DNA from: Glaciecola punicea ACAM 611
GTDB lineage: Bacteria > Pseudomonadota > Gammaproteobacteria > Enterobacterales > Alteromonadaceae
NCBI RefSeq assembly: GCF_000252165.1
Contig: NZ_BAET01000022.1
Location: forward strand, 1 to 64,000
Length of the DNA stretch: 64,000 bases
Direction of reading: 5' to 3'
Below, piece by piece: positions 19,162 to 29,131 of the stretch. Both the position numbers and the translations under genes were made by a program. The stretch's first letter is position 1; every line of letters starts with the position of its first letter. The notes below the pieces were generated by a model that ran no database searches, was not told where the DNA came from, and was given only the letters and a program-made list of their open reading frames with translations.

Positions 19162-20094
19162 ATGTCTATTATCACTTTAGCGCTAGACTGGACACCCAAC
19201 ATCAATCATATTGGATTTTTTATTGCCCAAGCCAAAGGCTATTATTCTGAACATGATTTACAGGTAACTATTACCGATCCCCGTGAAGATAACTATGCAA
19301 TAACGCCGGCTAAAAAAGTAGAATTGGGGCTAGCCGATTTTGCGCTGTGCCCAACTGAAAGCGTGATTAGCTATCGCACCAAGTTAGTGCCCTTTAACCT
19401 CAAAGCTGTAGCGGCAATTTTACAGCAAGATTTAAGCGCCATTGTGGTGAAAACAAGCAGTAATATTGTGACTCCCAAAGATTTAGACCATACCTTATAT
19501 GCCTCATACGAAGCCAAGTATGAAGACGAAATTGTGCGTCAAATGATCCGTAACGACGGTGGGCAAGGTGATATTAAGATCAGCTACCCTGACAAACTAG
19601 AAATTTGGGAGCACCTGCTCGATAACCGCGCAGATTCCACATGGATCTTTTTGAATTGGGAAGGAGTGTCGATAAATAACAGCAAGTACGATATGCGCTA
19701 TTTTAAACTGGAAGATTACAACATTCCTTACAGTTACTCGCCCGTTCTGGTTGCCGATGAAGCCCTCATTACAACAAAAAAAGATGCGTATCGGCAGTTT
19801 CTGCATGCTACCGAGCAAGGTTTTTTGTTTGCCTGCAAGCATCCTGAGGAAGCGGTCGATATTTTTGCTCAATTTGTGCCAAAACAAGATGCCAACATTG
19901 ATCTAAAAAAAGCCTTAACGGCGTCATCTAGTGCATTTACCGAAAAAGGCCGGTGGGGCCTTATGGATGAAAAAAAGGTAAGTGCTTTTTTAGATTGGCT
20001 TAGGTTAAGAAGCTTAGAAATAGCGCCATTTACTGCGGCCGACATCTGCACAAACGAACTGCTGAACGTTTTTGACACAAAGTCTATCCACTGA
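19162..20094 (+). CDS. NMT1/THI5-like substrate-binding-fold protein without signal peptide
   Basis: A 310-residue protein starting ITLALDWTPNINHIGFFIAQAKGYY, the hallmark opening of the NMT1/THI5-like periplasmic-binding fold (ThiY, SsuA and fungal THI5). No signal peptide or lipobox precedes it: the first residue of the mature fold is almost the first codon, so the product should stay in the cytoplasm unless translation starts upstream. The His and CCCFC residues that fungal THI5 uses to make the thiamine pyrimidine are not seen at the corresponding places (ESVISYRTK and YNIPYSYSP instead). No ABC permease or ATPase genes adjoin it. It probably binds a pyrimidine-like or sulfonate-like ligand; the exact role is unknown. 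AGGGA lies 10 nt before the ATG. Confidence 0.8.
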   Translation: MSIITLALDWTPNINHIGFFIAQAKGYYSEHDLQVTITDPREDNYAITPAKKVELGLADFALCPTESVISYRTKLVPFNLKAVAAILQQDLSAIVVKTSSNIVTPKDLDHTLYASYEAKYEDEIVRQMIRNDGGQGDIKISYPDKLEIWEHLLDNRADSTWIFLNWEGVSINNSKYDMRYFKLEDYNIPYSYSPVLVADEALITTKKDAYRQFLHATEQGFLFACKHPEEAVDIFAQFVPKQDANIDLKKALTASSSAFTEKGRWGLMDEKKVSAFLDWLRLRSLEIAPFTAADICTNELLNVFDTKSIH

Positions 20095-20133
20095 GGGGTG
20101 AACAATATCATGGCTAAGAAAGGTAAAAGAGTC

Positions 20134-20484
20134 TTAATGGCGAGTTTGAATGCGCTTCTTCCAATTTCCTTCATGCTCGCGTTCACACGCTTGTTCAGTG
20201 TCAAACAGCACATGTTTTTTCGGATTTTGCAGCAAAATGCCGGCGTTCAATAAGGCCTTGTGAATGCACCTAATAATAGTTAGGTCGTGGGCTGAATCTT
20301 TAGCTTTGTGCAGTGATGCGTCATCATCAAAAATGCATCGTATCAGTAAGCTCTTAGGAAAATTCGAGTATTCGGCGGTATGAGTTAGCCATTCGAAACC
20401 GCTTACCTCTAGCTTTGCTTGCTCGCAGGCTACAGTGAGCGCTCGCACTAAGTTACTTTCCAATTTCTTAACTGTCTTATTCAT
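20134..20484 (-). CDS. Conserved small hypothetical protein (sometimes labelled Fis-like)
   Basis: A 116-residue soluble protein with no signal peptide or membrane segment. It contains LVRALTVACEQAKLEVSGFEWLTHTA and a C-terminal block with VLFDTEQACEREHEGNWKKR, patterns I associate with a conserved Alteromonadales family that is often auto-labelled as a Fis-family regulator. I see no helix-turn-helix of the Fis type, so I do not support that name. It is convergent with the NMT1-like gene, 39 nt away, and probably monocistronic. Confidence 0.6.
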   Translation of the reverse strand: MNKTVKKLESNLVRALTVACEQAKLEVSGFEWLTHTAEYSNFPKSLLIRCIFDDDASLHKAKDSAHDLTIIRCIHKALLNAGILLQNPKKHVLFDTEQACEREHEGNWKKRIQTRH

Positions 20485-20591
20485 ATTGCCTGCCTTTGAG
20501 ATGTAAGGAGACGGTGCTCATTTCGCTGGTTGATGTGCTAAGTGAAGGGTTCAAGACTAATAGATATTAAGTAGACCTGCTCCCATTAGTT

Positions 20592-21182
20592 TTAGCCTAG
20601 ATAGTGCTCACGAATATGGGCCCAGTGCTCGGTAAATTGTGCTGTAGGGCGGCGTTGGAATTGGCTGCGTACGTATTGGTTAATTTTGCCGTCAACGAAG
20701 CAAATTAGCATGTTAGCCAGCAGGGCTTCATCTACTATGGCTTCTTTACCTTCGCGCAGTTTGCGTTCTCGTAGTATTTGCTTAATTTGTATTTCTAGAC
20801 GGTCAAAGAGCTGCGCGATGCGTTCGCGTAAGCGTTCTTGTTCGCCCATAAGCGCATCACCGTTTAGGATGCGTGTTATGCCGGGATTTTTTTCTGCAAA
20901 GCCCAAAATAAGATGTAGTACCAGTTGGCAGCGGTTAGCGGCATCTTTTTCATCCGCCATAATTTTATTGATGCGTGAAAAAAGCGTTTCTTCAATAAAG
21001 TCAATCAAACCCTCAAACATACGCGCTTTGCTGGGGAAGTGCCGATATAAAGCGGCCTCTGACACGCCTACAGTAGCGGCTAGCTTAGCCGTGGTGATGC
21101 GTTGACCGTGGTGGGTCTCTAACATTCCCGCCAGCGCCTCCAGAATTTGCGCTTTGCGATTAGTTTTTTTGGGTGCTGGCAT
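20592..21182 (-). CDS. slmA: Nucleoid occlusion factor SlmA
   Basis: A 196-residue TetR-family protein. The N-terminal helix-turn-helix ([25 protein letters not shown], residues about 28-52) is nearly identical to the enterobacterial SlmA motif, and the length matches (198 in E. coli). SlmA binds dispersed chromosomal sites and disassembles FtsZ there, preventing septation over the nucleoid. It follows coaBC on the same strand with an 88-nt gap. In E. coli dut lies between these two genes; here it is absent. Confidence 0.95.
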   Translation of the reverse strand: MPAPKKTNRKAQILEALAGMLETHHGQRITTAKLAATVGVSEAALYRHFPSKARMFEGLIDFIEETLFSRINKIMADEKDAANRCQLVLHLILGFAEKNPGITRILNGDALMGEQERLRERIAQLFDRLEIQIKQILRERKLREGKEAIVDEALLANMLICFVDGKINQYVRSQFQRRPTAQFTEHWAHIREHYLG

Positions 21183-21270
21183 GATAAAAGTCTTCTTCTT
21201 ATGTGCGTCACGGCGAGCTTTTACGCAAACCTTAAACAGTGGTATTATTTATTAAATAGACAACATGACG

Positions 21271-22491
21271 TTAGCTACGGCTGTATTCTTTATGTACTAG
21301 TTTCATCAATTCCATTGCCAGTAAGCTTTTATTATTTGGCGCTAAATGCTGTGTGCTGCTACTCGTTAAAACTATAAGCGCGTTTCGATCAGAATTAAAG
21401 CCTAAAGTAGAATTTGATACATCATTTGCGGCAATCATGTTCAATTTTTTCTTTTCTAACTTAGCTCTTGCGTAAGATTCAACGTGCTGTGTTTCTGCAG
21501 CAAATCCTACTGTGAACGGTGGTTTTTCTAAAAACGCGACACTACTTAATATATCAGGGTTTTGGCTTAAGGTTAACGTAATATTTTGGCTCTGTTTTTT
21601 TAATTTTTGCGCGCTTATCTTATTTACTTTATAGTCAGCAACTGCTGCGCAAGCGATAAAAATATCCTGCGTAGCAATGGTTTCGTGTACTGCATTTAGC
21701 ATGTCTTGTGCGCTGTTTATGTCTTTGCGAATGACATTTGGCGGCGTAGGAAGCGACACCGGTCCAGCAATCAAAGTGACCTTCGCGCCCAGCTGTTGTG
21801 CAACTGCAGCAATGGCAAAACCCATTTTGCCCGAGCTGTGATTACTTATATAGCGCACGGGGTCAATTTCTTCACGGGTAGGACCTGCAGTTATCATGAT
21901 GTGTTTATCTTTGAATAAAGCTTCAACAGCGCGATTAGCGTCGGCAAATTCTCCAATGGCGTCGGCTAGTTCGTGTGCTTCAAGCATACGCCCGTAGCCT
22001 ATGTCGCCGCAGGCCTGTTCGCCAGCCGCTGGGCCAAGAACATGAGCGCCTCTGAGTGCTAGGGTGTTCATATTGTGCGTGGTGGCGGCACTTGCCCACA
22101 TTTGTTGATTCATGGCCGGAGCAATAAACACAGGGGCCGTGGTAGCGAGCGCTAAGGTAGTGAGTAAATCGTCTGCTAAGCCCAAGGCCAATTTAGCGAC
22201 AGTATTGGCTGTGGCGGGCGCGACCAAAAAGTAATCGGCCCAGCGTGCTAGCTCTATATGGCCCATGCCGTTTTCGGCGTCTTCGTCTAATAAGTGGATG
22301 CTTACCTTGTTGCCTGAAACAGCCTGCAGTGACAAGGCACTTACAAAATGCGTGGCAGAATTGGTAAGTACGACTCTTACATTTGCACCCTTAGCGGTTA
22401 ATTTACGCACTAAATCGGGGGTTTTATATGCCGCTATTCCGCCACTTACCCCTAATAAAACATTCTTTTGTACAAGTTGCATATTGCTCAT
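21271..22491 (-). CDS. coaBC: Bifunctional phosphopantothenoylcysteine decarboxylase / phosphopantothenate-cysteine ligase
   Basis: A 406-residue CoaBC with the FMN-dependent decarboxylase domain first (LLGVSGGIAAYKTPDL near residue 12; APAMNQQMW near residue 123) and the CTP-dependent ligase domain second (ITAGPTREEIDPVRYISNHSSGKMG near residue 200; AAVADYKV near residue 283). It makes 4'-phosphopantetheine in coenzyme A synthesis; coaD in the same window catalyses the next step. It is divergent from radC with about 65 nt between starts, and upstream of slmA on the same strand. Confidence 0.97.
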   Translation of the reverse strand: MSNMQLVQKNVLLGVSGGIAAYKTPDLVRKLTAKGANVRVVLTNSATHFVSALSLQAVSGNKVSIHLLDEDAENGMGHIELARWADYFLVAPATANTVAKLALGLADDLLTTLALATTAPVFIAPAMNQQMWASAATTHNMNTLALRGAHVLGPAAGEQACGDIGYGRMLEAHELADAIGEFADANRAVEALFKDKHIMITAGPTREEIDPVRYISNHSSGKMGFAIAAVAQQLGAKVTLIAGPVSLPTPPNVIRKDINSAQDMLNAVHETIATQDIFIACAAVADYKVNKISAQKLKKQSQNITLTLSQNPDILSSVAFLEKPPFTVGFAAETQHVESYARAKLEKKKLNMIAANDVSNSTLGFNSDRNALIVLTSSSTQHLAPNNKSLLAMELMKLVHKEYSRS

Positions 22492-22556
22492 AGATAAGTA
22501 TTAATAAACGAGGTTTAATGCTGTTATTAAACCACTGTTAACCAAGGAATGGAAAC

Positions 22557-23231
22557 ATGAAAATTCAAGATTGGCCCTTACATGAGCGCCCGCGTGAAAA
22601 ATTATTGCAATTTGGCTCACAAACACTCTCCGACGCTGAACTTTTAGCGATATTGATTAATACCGGTATTAAAGGGCAGTCGGCAGTAGAGTTGGCGCGC
22701 AATGCCATTAATCAGTTTGGCAGCGTGCAGGCTTTGCTGTTTGCCTCACAGCCACAGTTGCTTAAATTACCGGGTTTAGGCAAAGCCAAGTTTGCGCTAC
22801 TGCAGGCATGCACAGAGCTTTTTAAGCGGGGTCTGGCCGAGAAACTGCGCCAGCAAGACAGCTTCACCAGTGCCGACACCGCATCTGACTATTTGCGCGC
22901 CCAGCTTTCGCAGCAAAAGCGTGAAGTATTTGCCATGCTCATGCTTGACAGTCAGCACCAGCTAATTGCGTATCGAGAAATGTTCAAAGGCACTATTAAC
23001 AGCGCAGCTGTTTATCCGCGAGAATTAGTCAAACAAGCTATGGATGATAACGCCGCAGCTGTTATACTTGCACATAATCACCCCAGCGGCGTTGCTGAAC
23101 CATCCCAAGCCGATATTCAAATAACGCAAAGAATAAAGCAGGCTTTCGCGCTGGTTGATGTGACCGTGCTTGACCACTTCGTGATTGGTCATTCGTGCGC
23201 GGTGTCTTTCGCTCAAAGAGGATTACTATGA
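22557..23231 (+). CDS. radC: RadC family JAMM-domain protein
   Basis: A 224-residue RadC: N-terminal helix-hairpin-helix region (LLKLPGLGKAKFALL) and a C-terminal JAB/MPN domain with the metal motif HNHPSG-x3-PSQAD and LDHFVIG. The family is widespread, with no firmly established role in repair. AAGGA upstream of the ATG supports the start. The place between coaBC and rpmB is the conserved gammaproteobacterial order. Confidence 0.95.
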   Translation: MKIQDWPLHERPREKLLQFGSQTLSDAELLAILINTGIKGQSAVELARNAINQFGSVQALLFASQPQLLKLPGLGKAKFALLQACTELFKRGLAEKLRQQDSFTSADTASDYLRAQLSQQKREVFAMLMLDSQHQLIAYREMFKGTINSAAVYPRELVKQAMDDNAAAVILAHNHPSGVAEPSQADIQITQRIKQAFALVDVTVLDHFVIGHSCAVSFAQRGLL

Positions 23232-23261
23232 AAATAGTTACGCCCTTGTGATCGAAAGTGT

Positions 23262-23290
23262 TTGTATTTTGTGCTTATTTACTGTATAAA
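23262..23290 (+). promoter_or_regulatory. Predicted sigma-70 promoter of rpmB-rpmG
   Basis: TTGTAT (23262-23267), a 17-nt spacer and TATAAA (23285-23290) lie 82 nt before the rpmB ATG, just after the radC stop. Good match to the sigma-70 consensus; ribosomal genes need a strong promoter here. Confidence 0.6.
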
Positions 23291-23371
23291 ATGCGCCCTC
23301 TTAATTAACTACGTTTAACTGCAATTTCTTTGCAGATGTTAAACGGAATAACAGCTGTTCTGGAGACTAAA

Positions 23372-23608
23372 ATGTCTAAAATTTGTATAGTAACCGGTAA
23401 GCGTCCAATGGTTGGTAACAACCGTTCACACGCTAGAAACGCGACTCGTCGTCGCTTTTTACCAAATCTTCACACACACCGTTTTTGGGTTGAGAGCGAA
23501 GAGTGTTTTGTTAAGCTTCGTTTATCTACCAAAGGTATGCGTATTATTGATAAAAACGGCATTGATTCAGTATTAGCTGATATCCGTGCACGTGGCGAAA
23601 AAATCTAA
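23372..23608 (+). CDS. rpmB: 50S ribosomal protein L28
   Basis: A 78-residue L28 beginning [17 protein letters not shown], with the conserved basic block [21 protein letters not shown]. Start set at 23372 (TGGAG 7 nt upstream); upstream in-frame codons are not part of the family. It is the first gene of the rpmB-rpmG pair, 11 nt before rpmG. It carries no CxxC zinc pair, so it is the zinc-independent form. Confidence 0.98.
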   Translation: MSKICIVTGKRPMVGNNRSHARNATRRRFLPNLHTHRFWVESEECFVKLRLSTKGMRIIDKNGIDSVLADIRARGEKI

Positions 23609-23619
23609 GGAATCTGATC

Positions 23620-23775
23620 ATGCGCGATAAAATTAAGTTAGTGTCATCTGCGGGTACCGGTTTTTACTACACCACAGACAAAAATAAACGCAACATGCCT
23701 GGCAAAATGGAGATCAAAAAGTTTGACCCAACAATTCGCCAGCACGTTATGTTTAAAGAAGCTAAAATCAAGTAG
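23620..23775 (+). CDS. rpmG: 50S ribosomal protein L33
   Basis: A 51-residue protein starting [21 protein letters not shown], with [19 protein letters not shown] at the C terminus. This is L33 of the cysteine-free (zinc-independent) type, as in E. coli. AAGGA lies 7 nt before the ATG. It follows rpmB by 11 nt and is co-transcribed; a hairpin terminator lies about 120 nt downstream. Confidence 0.97.
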   Translation: MRDKIKLVSSAGTGFYYTTDKNKRNMPGKMEIKKFDPTIRQHVMFKEAKIK

Positions 23776-24167
23776 TTGATATTCATGTAACAAGCACCAA
23801 GTAATGAAAAAAGTACTAGTTTCGCGGATTAATTGATTTGTCTCCAGATTGACCCGTAGCGTCACAAAATTCATACTTGTAAGCTCAAATGCATAAAAAA
23901 ATCCCAGCTAAAGGCTGGGATTTTTATGTTTGCTAATATCGTTTTTTATACTACAAACCCACCGTTGTCGCCTTAACTATAATCGAAAATCAGTTGTTTT
24001 TTGTCATCGACAAACAAGTTTATGTGTTAAATTCACCCACTATTAAACAGTTACTTGAACTAATAGTGCAGGTAACGCAGTAGCAAGCACTAGCATTATT
24101 TTATAGCGCGCGTTTTGTCTTTTTTACTCGAGTGGCGATGCGTTTACACGACCAATGGAAGAACACT
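23776..24167. other. Intergenic region between rpmG and mutM
   Basis: Besides the terminator at 23895-23926, the only candidate signal is a possible mutM promoter, TTGTCA (24001-24006) and TGTTAA (24024-24029) with a 17-nt spacer. No gene seen. Confidence 0.4.
23895..23926 (+). terminator. Rho-independent terminator after rpmG
   Basis: AAATCCCAGC - TAAA - GGCTGGGATTTTT forms a 9-10 bp GC-rich stem with a short loop, flanked by A-run and T-run, so it can work in both directions. It ends the rpmB-rpmG transcript. Confidence 0.85.
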
Positions 24168-24983
24168 TTGCCAGAACTGCCTGAAGTAGAAGTCACACGA
24201 CTGGGTATATCTCCCTATTTAATCAATCAAACCATTAAAAAGGTGCATGTGCATCAGCGTCAACTAAGATGGAAAGTACCGCTGCAGGTGCATCTAAGCG
24301 AAGGCTTAGTCATTAACGACGTGACCCGCCGCGCTAAATATTTATTTATTCATACCGACGCAGGCGAAATGGTGCTGCATTTAGGGATGTCAGGTAAAAT
24401 GCGGGTAGTCGACGCGCAGCTTGCGCGTAAAAAGCACGATCATATTGAAATTGAACTGCACTCGGGCAAGAAGCTGGTGCTCAACGATGCCCGTCGTTTT
24501 GGCAGTTGTTTATGGCAAGATGTTCGCAACAGCCAAGCCCTTGCGATGCTCGATAACTTAGGTCCTGAACCATTAACCGATGATTTTGATAACAAGCGCC
24601 TGTTCGCTTTAAGTCGTGGCCGCAAAGTGCCGGTAAAAAGCTTTATTATGAACAACGCCGTTGTGGTAGGCGTAGGTAATATTTATGCAAACGAAAGTTT
24701 ATTTAACACCGGCATCGACCCACGTCGGGCGGCCGGGCGCGTTAGTCTAAAACGCTATAAGTTGCTCACCCAGCAAATTAAAATAGTTCTAGCAAAAGCA
24801 ATCGAGCACGGTGGTACTACTTTAAGAGACTTTGCCCAAGCCGACGGCAGTCCGGGTTACTTTGCCCAACATTTACATGTGTATGGGCGAGTGGGGGAAG
24901 AGTGTGATGTTTGTAAGGCGCCAATATTCTCAAAGGTGATTGGTCAGCGCAACACCTTCTTCTGCAAGATGTGTCAGCGCTAA
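24168..24983 (+). CDS. mutM: Formamidopyrimidine-DNA glycosylase (Fpg), TTG start
   Basis: Fpg/MutM must expose Pro2 as its catalytic nucleophile. The only in-frame codon directly before PELPEVEVTRLG is TTG at 24168, preceded by GGAAG 6 nt upstream, so the gene uses a TTG start. The resulting length, 271 residues, fits E. coli Fpg (269). Glu3, the conserved Lys near residue 57, the helix-two-turn-helix (VGVGNIYANESLF) and the C-terminal zinc finger (CDVC...CKMC) are present. It excises 8-oxoguanine and formamidopyrimidines. An upstream ATG at 24132 would bury Pro2 and inactivate the enzyme. Confidence 0.95.
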   Translation: MPELPEVEVTRLGISPYLINQTIKKVHVHQRQLRWKVPLQVHLSEGLVINDVTRRAKYLFIHTDAGEMVLHLGMSGKMRVVDAQLARKKHDHIEIELHSGKKLVLNDARRFGSCLWQDVRNSQALAMLDNLGPEPLTDDFDNKRLFALSRGRKVPVKSFIMNNAVVVGVGNIYANESLFNTGIDPRRAAGRVSLKRYKLLTQQIKIVLAKAIEHGGTTLRDFAQADGSPGYFAQHLHVYGRVGEECDVCKAPIFSKVIGQRNTFFCKMCQR

Positions 24984-25129
24984 GCAACTATTCATAATTT
25001 ATGGGATTGAAAATAAAGGCCATAGCCTTCATGACTGTTTGTAAACAAAGACTTTGTCTTACCTTGCAAAGTGTGATTTTTTAAATAGTGAAGCGAACAT
25101 GATGTTTCCCTGTCATGGGAGTAAAGTCA

Positions 25130-25654
<525 letters not shown>

Positions 25655-25707
25655 CTAATAGTTGATAATCGTAGACCCTTTGCCCAGCAATTGCTAGAGA
25701 GCATCCA

Positions 25708-26451
25708 TCATTTATTGTAGCCTGCTAGTAAGGCGTCCCAATCGCGTTGACGATAATGATAGTGCGGTGATTTACTCACTTGTTTAAGAAGTGAGCGTTT
25801 AAAGCGCAGTAAGTTAGCGTTTTTCCAATCATCACCGCGTTTAATGGCACACTTATCGAAATCGAGCAAATGAATGCTTGGCGGTGTAGTTTGCCGACTC
25901 AGTAATATATTTTTCACGTTAATATCGCCATGATACACCTGCGCGTTGTGCATTTTTTTTATTTGTAGCCCAATTGCTTGCCACGTAGCCGCCACGACGC
26001 CTTCTGATAATAGTATTTCGTTGAGTTCAACGGCGTTTGAAATAACTTCGGTAATGATATCAGCGCTATAAAAAAGACCTTTGCGGGTAATTTTACCAGC
26101 GATTGGCTTAGGGACATTCACTTTTTTATCACGTAAGTGCTGCAGCACGCTCAACTCTTCATAGCAGCGAGTGTGCGAAATGCGGGTGAATATAAAGCTA
26201 TCGTTTGACACCTTCGCGACTAAGCCACCTCTTTTGTAATGGCGCAGCACTAATTCAGTATTGCCTAAGGTAAAAAAGTAGACAATACCTCTGCCTTTTG
26301 CGATCTGTGTGATGAGTTTTTTTCGTTTTAAAAAGTCATTATCGAAGTGATCGTCACATAGGCCTAAGGCCTCAGCGCTAGGCGTGAGCAATAATGTACT
26401 TTTATTTAATTCAGTAACTTGTATCGTCATTTGCTCATTAACAGGCTTCAT
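25708..26451 (-). CDS. kdkA: 3-deoxy-D-manno-octulosonic acid (Kdo) kinase
   Basis: A 247-residue member of the KdkA/WaaP lipopolysaccharide kinase family, a small relative of protein kinases. Visible features are the ATP-site strand with LVLRHYKRGG near residue 70, the catalytic loop HGDINVKNILL near residue 173, and the metal-binding LLDFDK near residue 196. It phosphorylates Kdo of the LPS inner core at the cytoplasmic face of the inner membrane. It sits where E. coli has waaA next to coaD, which fits an LPS-core role. Confidence 0.9.
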   Translation of the reverse strand: MKPVNEQMTIQVTELNKSTLLLTPSAEALGLCDDHFDNDFLKRKKLITQIAKGRGIVYFFTLGNTELVLRHYKRGGLVAKVSNDSFIFTRISHTRCYEELSVLQHLRDKKVNVPKPIAGKITRKGLFYSADIITEVISNAVELNEILLSEGVVAATWQAIGLQIKKMHNAQVYHGDINVKNILLSRQTTPPSIHLLDFDKCAIKRGDDWKNANLLRFKRSLLKQVSKSPHYHYRQRDWDALLAGYNK

Positions 26452-26866
26452 TTACACAATGTGGCGCTAATATATCAAAAAAGCGCATGATCACATAGTG
26501 GCCCCACCTGCTGCGATGGGCTGTCAGCCTATAAGCTGGTTATTTGGTGGTGTTTATGTGCACATTTACCTCACACCATGCTGTGAATAAGATATCGCTT
26601 ATGTGCGCTGGGAACACTAAATTCACTCAACTGCTTATAAAATCAACAAAACGTTCATAAAAAGCAACTTGGCTGCAAAGTTTACGCAATAAACCGCCTA
26701 TTTTGATGGTATCAAAGCGATTATTAACATTGTGTTTTACACTATGTCGTATACAATTTACTCACAGAAAAACGTGCCTTTTTATAACGCAAAGAAGCAC
26801 TTTTTTTCACGTTTCACTTAGCACCTTGTTGTTTAGAAACAAGTGTGCACAGATATGGAGTACGCA
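26452..26866. other. Intergenic region upstream of kbl
   Basis: A 415-nt AT-rich gap separating the divergent kdkA and kbl. It contains two short palindromes, ATGTGCACAT (26556-26565) and TCACA-CCATGC-TGTGA (26571-26586), unassigned to a regulator. No gene recognised. Confidence 0.4.
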
Positions 26867-28084
26867 ATGTCACAGGCGTTTATTCAGCAACTACAGCAAC
26901 AAATTGATGAGAGCAAAGCTCAAGGCCTATACAAAGAAGAGAGAGTTATCACTTCACAGCAGTGTTCTAAAATTGCGATTGCTAATGGCCAAAAAGTGCT
27001 TAACTTTTGTGCCAATAACTATTTAGGGCTGGCCAATCATGAAGACTTAATTAAGGCTGCTAAAGACGGCTTAGACAGCCACGGCTTTGGCGTAGCCAGC
27101 GTTCGTTTTATATGCGGGACGCAAGATATTCACAAGCAGCTTGAAAGTAAAATAAGTGAATTTTTAGGCATGCAAGACACCATTTTGTACCCTTCTTGCT
27201 TTGACGCTAACGGTGGCTTGTTTGAAACAATATTGACCAAAGAAGACGCCATTATTTCAGATTCGCTAAACCATGCCAGCATTATAGACGGTGTGCGTTT
27301 GTCTAAAACCATGCGTTATCGCTACGACAGCAACAATATGCAGGCGCTTGAAGAACAGCTTATACAAGCCACCAGCGATGGCGCTCGCTTTAAACTAATT
27401 GCCACCGACGGCGTGTTCTCAATGGACGGCGTTATTGCCAACCTAAAAGGCATTTGCGACTTGGCTGACAAATACGACGCCATGGTAATGGTTGACGACT
27501 GCCATGCCACCGGTTTTGTGGGTGAAAAAGGTAAAGGCAGCCATGAATATTGCGATGTAATGGGCCGGGTAGATATTATTACCGGGACCTTAGGTAAAGC
27601 CCTTGGTGGCGCTTCAGGCGGATTTACTTCGGCCAAAAAAGAAGTGGTACAATGGTTACGTCAGCGCTCGCGACCTTACTTGTTTTCCAACTCAGTGGCG
27701 CCGCCCATTGTCGCAGCTTCATTAAAAGTATTTGAAATGATGGAGCAGGGCGACGCACTGCGCGTAAAATTAACTGAAAACGCTAAGCACTTTAGAACGC
27801 GCATGGAACATGCTGGCTTTACGCTATCGGGCAAAGACCACGCCATTGTTCCAGTAATGTTAGGCGATGCAAAACTAGCTAGCAGCATGGCCAATAAACT
27901 GCTCGAAAAGAATATATATGTGATTGGGTTTTCATTCCCGGTAGTGCCAAAAGATAAGGCCAGAATTCGCACCCAAATGTCTGCTGCACACACCACGGCG
28001 CAAATTGACGAAGCGGTAGATGCCTTTATTGAAGTCGGTCTTGAGCTTGGCGTCATTTCTGAAAAAAGTGGAGAAATAGCGTGA
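26867..28084 (+). CDS. kbl: Glycine C-acetyltransferase (2-amino-3-ketobutyrate CoA ligase)
   Basis: A 405-residue PLP-dependent alpha-oxoamine synthase. I place the start at the ATG 26867 because GGAG stands 6 nt upstream. Characteristic motifs are [12 protein letters not shown], the [12 protein letters not shown] strand, [10 protein letters not shown], and the PLP-lysine segment [13 protein letters not shown]. It cleaves 2-amino-3-ketobutyrate with CoA to glycine and acetyl-CoA, the second step of threonine catabolism. Its stop overlaps the tdh start by 4 nt (GTGA), so the pair is translationally coupled. Confidence 0.97.
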   Translation: MSQAFIQQLQQQIDESKAQGLYKEERVITSQQCSKIAIANGQKVLNFCANNYLGLANHEDLIKAAKDGLDSHGFGVASVRFICGTQDIHKQLESKISEFLGMQDTILYPSCFDANGGLFETILTKEDAIISDSLNHASIIDGVRLSKTMRYRYDSNNMQALEEQLIQATSDGARFKLIATDGVFSMDGVIANLKGICDLADKYDAMVMVDDCHATGFVGEKGKGSHEYCDVMGRVDIITGTLGKALGGASGGFTSAKKEVVQWLRQRSRPYLFSNSVAPPIVAASLKVFEMMEQGDALRVKLTENAKHFRTRMEHAGFTLSGKDHAIVPVMLGDAKLASSMANKLLEKNIYVIGFSFPVVPKDKARIRTQMSAAHTTAQIDEAVDAFIEVGLELGVISEKSGEIA

Positions 28085-29109
28085 AGTCATTAGCCAAAAC
28101 ACAGCGTGAAAAAGGCATATGGATGATCGACAGCCCAATACCAGAAATTGGCCCTAACGATCTGCTGATCAAAATTCGTAAAACCGCCATTTGCGGCACC
28201 GACATGCACATTTTCAATTGGGATGAATGGTCGCAAAAAACTATCCCCGTGCCTATGGTAGTGGGCCATGAGTATGTGGGGCAGGTGGCTGATATTGGCA
28301 GCGAAGTAAAAGGCTTTACCCTAGGCGACAGAGTGTCCGGTGAAGGTCATATAACCTGTGGACATTGCCGTAACTGCCGGGCAGGGCGCGTACACTTATG
28401 CCGCAATGCTATTGGTGTAGGCGTTAACCGCCAAGGCTCTTTTGCTGAATATTTGGTTATTCCCGCTTTTAATGCTTTTAAAATTCCCGCGAATATTAGC
28501 GATGATATGGCGGCTATTTTTGATCCCTTTGGCAATGCAGTGCACACCGCCCTCTCTTTCGATTTGGTCGGAGAAGACGTGCTTATCACCGGCGCCGGGC
28601 CTATTGGTATTATGGCCGCTGCGGTAGCAAAACACGCAGGGGCACGCTTTGTCGTCATTACCGATGTAAACGAATATCGTCTAGACTTAGCCAGAAAGAT
28701 GGGCGTTACGCGCGCGGTAAATATTAACAACGAAAATTTAGATGAGACCATTAAAATACTCGGCATGACGGAAGGTTTTGATGTGGGTCTTGAAATGTCG
28801 GGGGTGCCAAGCGCGTTTAGCGGTATGCTAGCCAAAATGAATCACGGCGGCAAAATAGCCATGCTCGGTATTCCGCCTGCAAGTGTCGCAATTGATTGGA
28901 ATCAGGTTATTTTTAAGGGCTTAACGATTAAAGGCGTATATGGCCGAGAGATGTTTGAAACATGGTATAAAATGGTGAGTTTGTTACAAAGTGGATTAGA
29001 CTTAAGCCCTATCATCACGCACTCAATGCCGGTAGACGATTTCAAAACAGGTTTTGAGATAATGGATTCTGGCCAATCAGGTAAAGTAATACTTGATTGG
29101 ACAGCGTAG
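28081..29109 (+). CDS. tdh: L-threonine 3-dehydrogenase
   Basis: A 342-residue zinc-dependent medium-chain dehydrogenase, very close to E. coli Tdh. Catalytic zinc site: [14 protein letters not shown] and GHEY; structural zinc site: [18 protein letters not shown] site: [13 protein letters not shown]. The start is GTG at 28081, inside the kbl stop. It oxidises threonine to 2-amino-3-ketobutyrate, which Kbl then cleaves. The kbl-tdh order is the conserved one. Confidence 0.98.
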   Translation: MKSLAKTQREKGIWMIDSPIPEIGPNDLLIKIRKTAICGTDMHIFNWDEWSQKTIPVPMVVGHEYVGQVADIGSEVKGFTLGDRVSGEGHITCGHCRNCRAGRVHLCRNAIGVGVNRQGSFAEYLVIPAFNAFKIPANISDDMAAIFDPFGNAVHTALSFDLVGEDVLITGAGPIGIMAAAVAKHAGARFVVITDVNEYRLDLARKMGVTRAVNINNENLDETIKILGMTEGFDVGLEMSGVPSAFSGMLAKMNHGGKIAMLGIPPASVAIDWNQVIFKGLTIKGVYGREMFETWYKMVSLLQSGLDLSPIITHSMPVDDFKTGFEIMDSGQSGKVILDWTA

Positions 29110-29131
29110 TTAGTTTTTATTAGGAGCGCTA

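Noticed and set aside
20134-20484. Fis-family regulator
   Set aside because: No Fis-like helix-turn-helix seen at the C terminus; I keep it as a conserved hypothetical protein.
26571-26586. TCACA-CCATGC-TGTGA as a CRP site upstream of kbl
   Set aside because: The half-sites are in the reversed orientation relative to TGTGA-N6-TCACA, so it does not match a CRP operator.
28347-28835. 162-codon antisense frame inside tdh
   Set aside because: It lies entirely within the strongly conserved tdh coding sequence on the opposite strand, with no ribosome site or recognisable motif.
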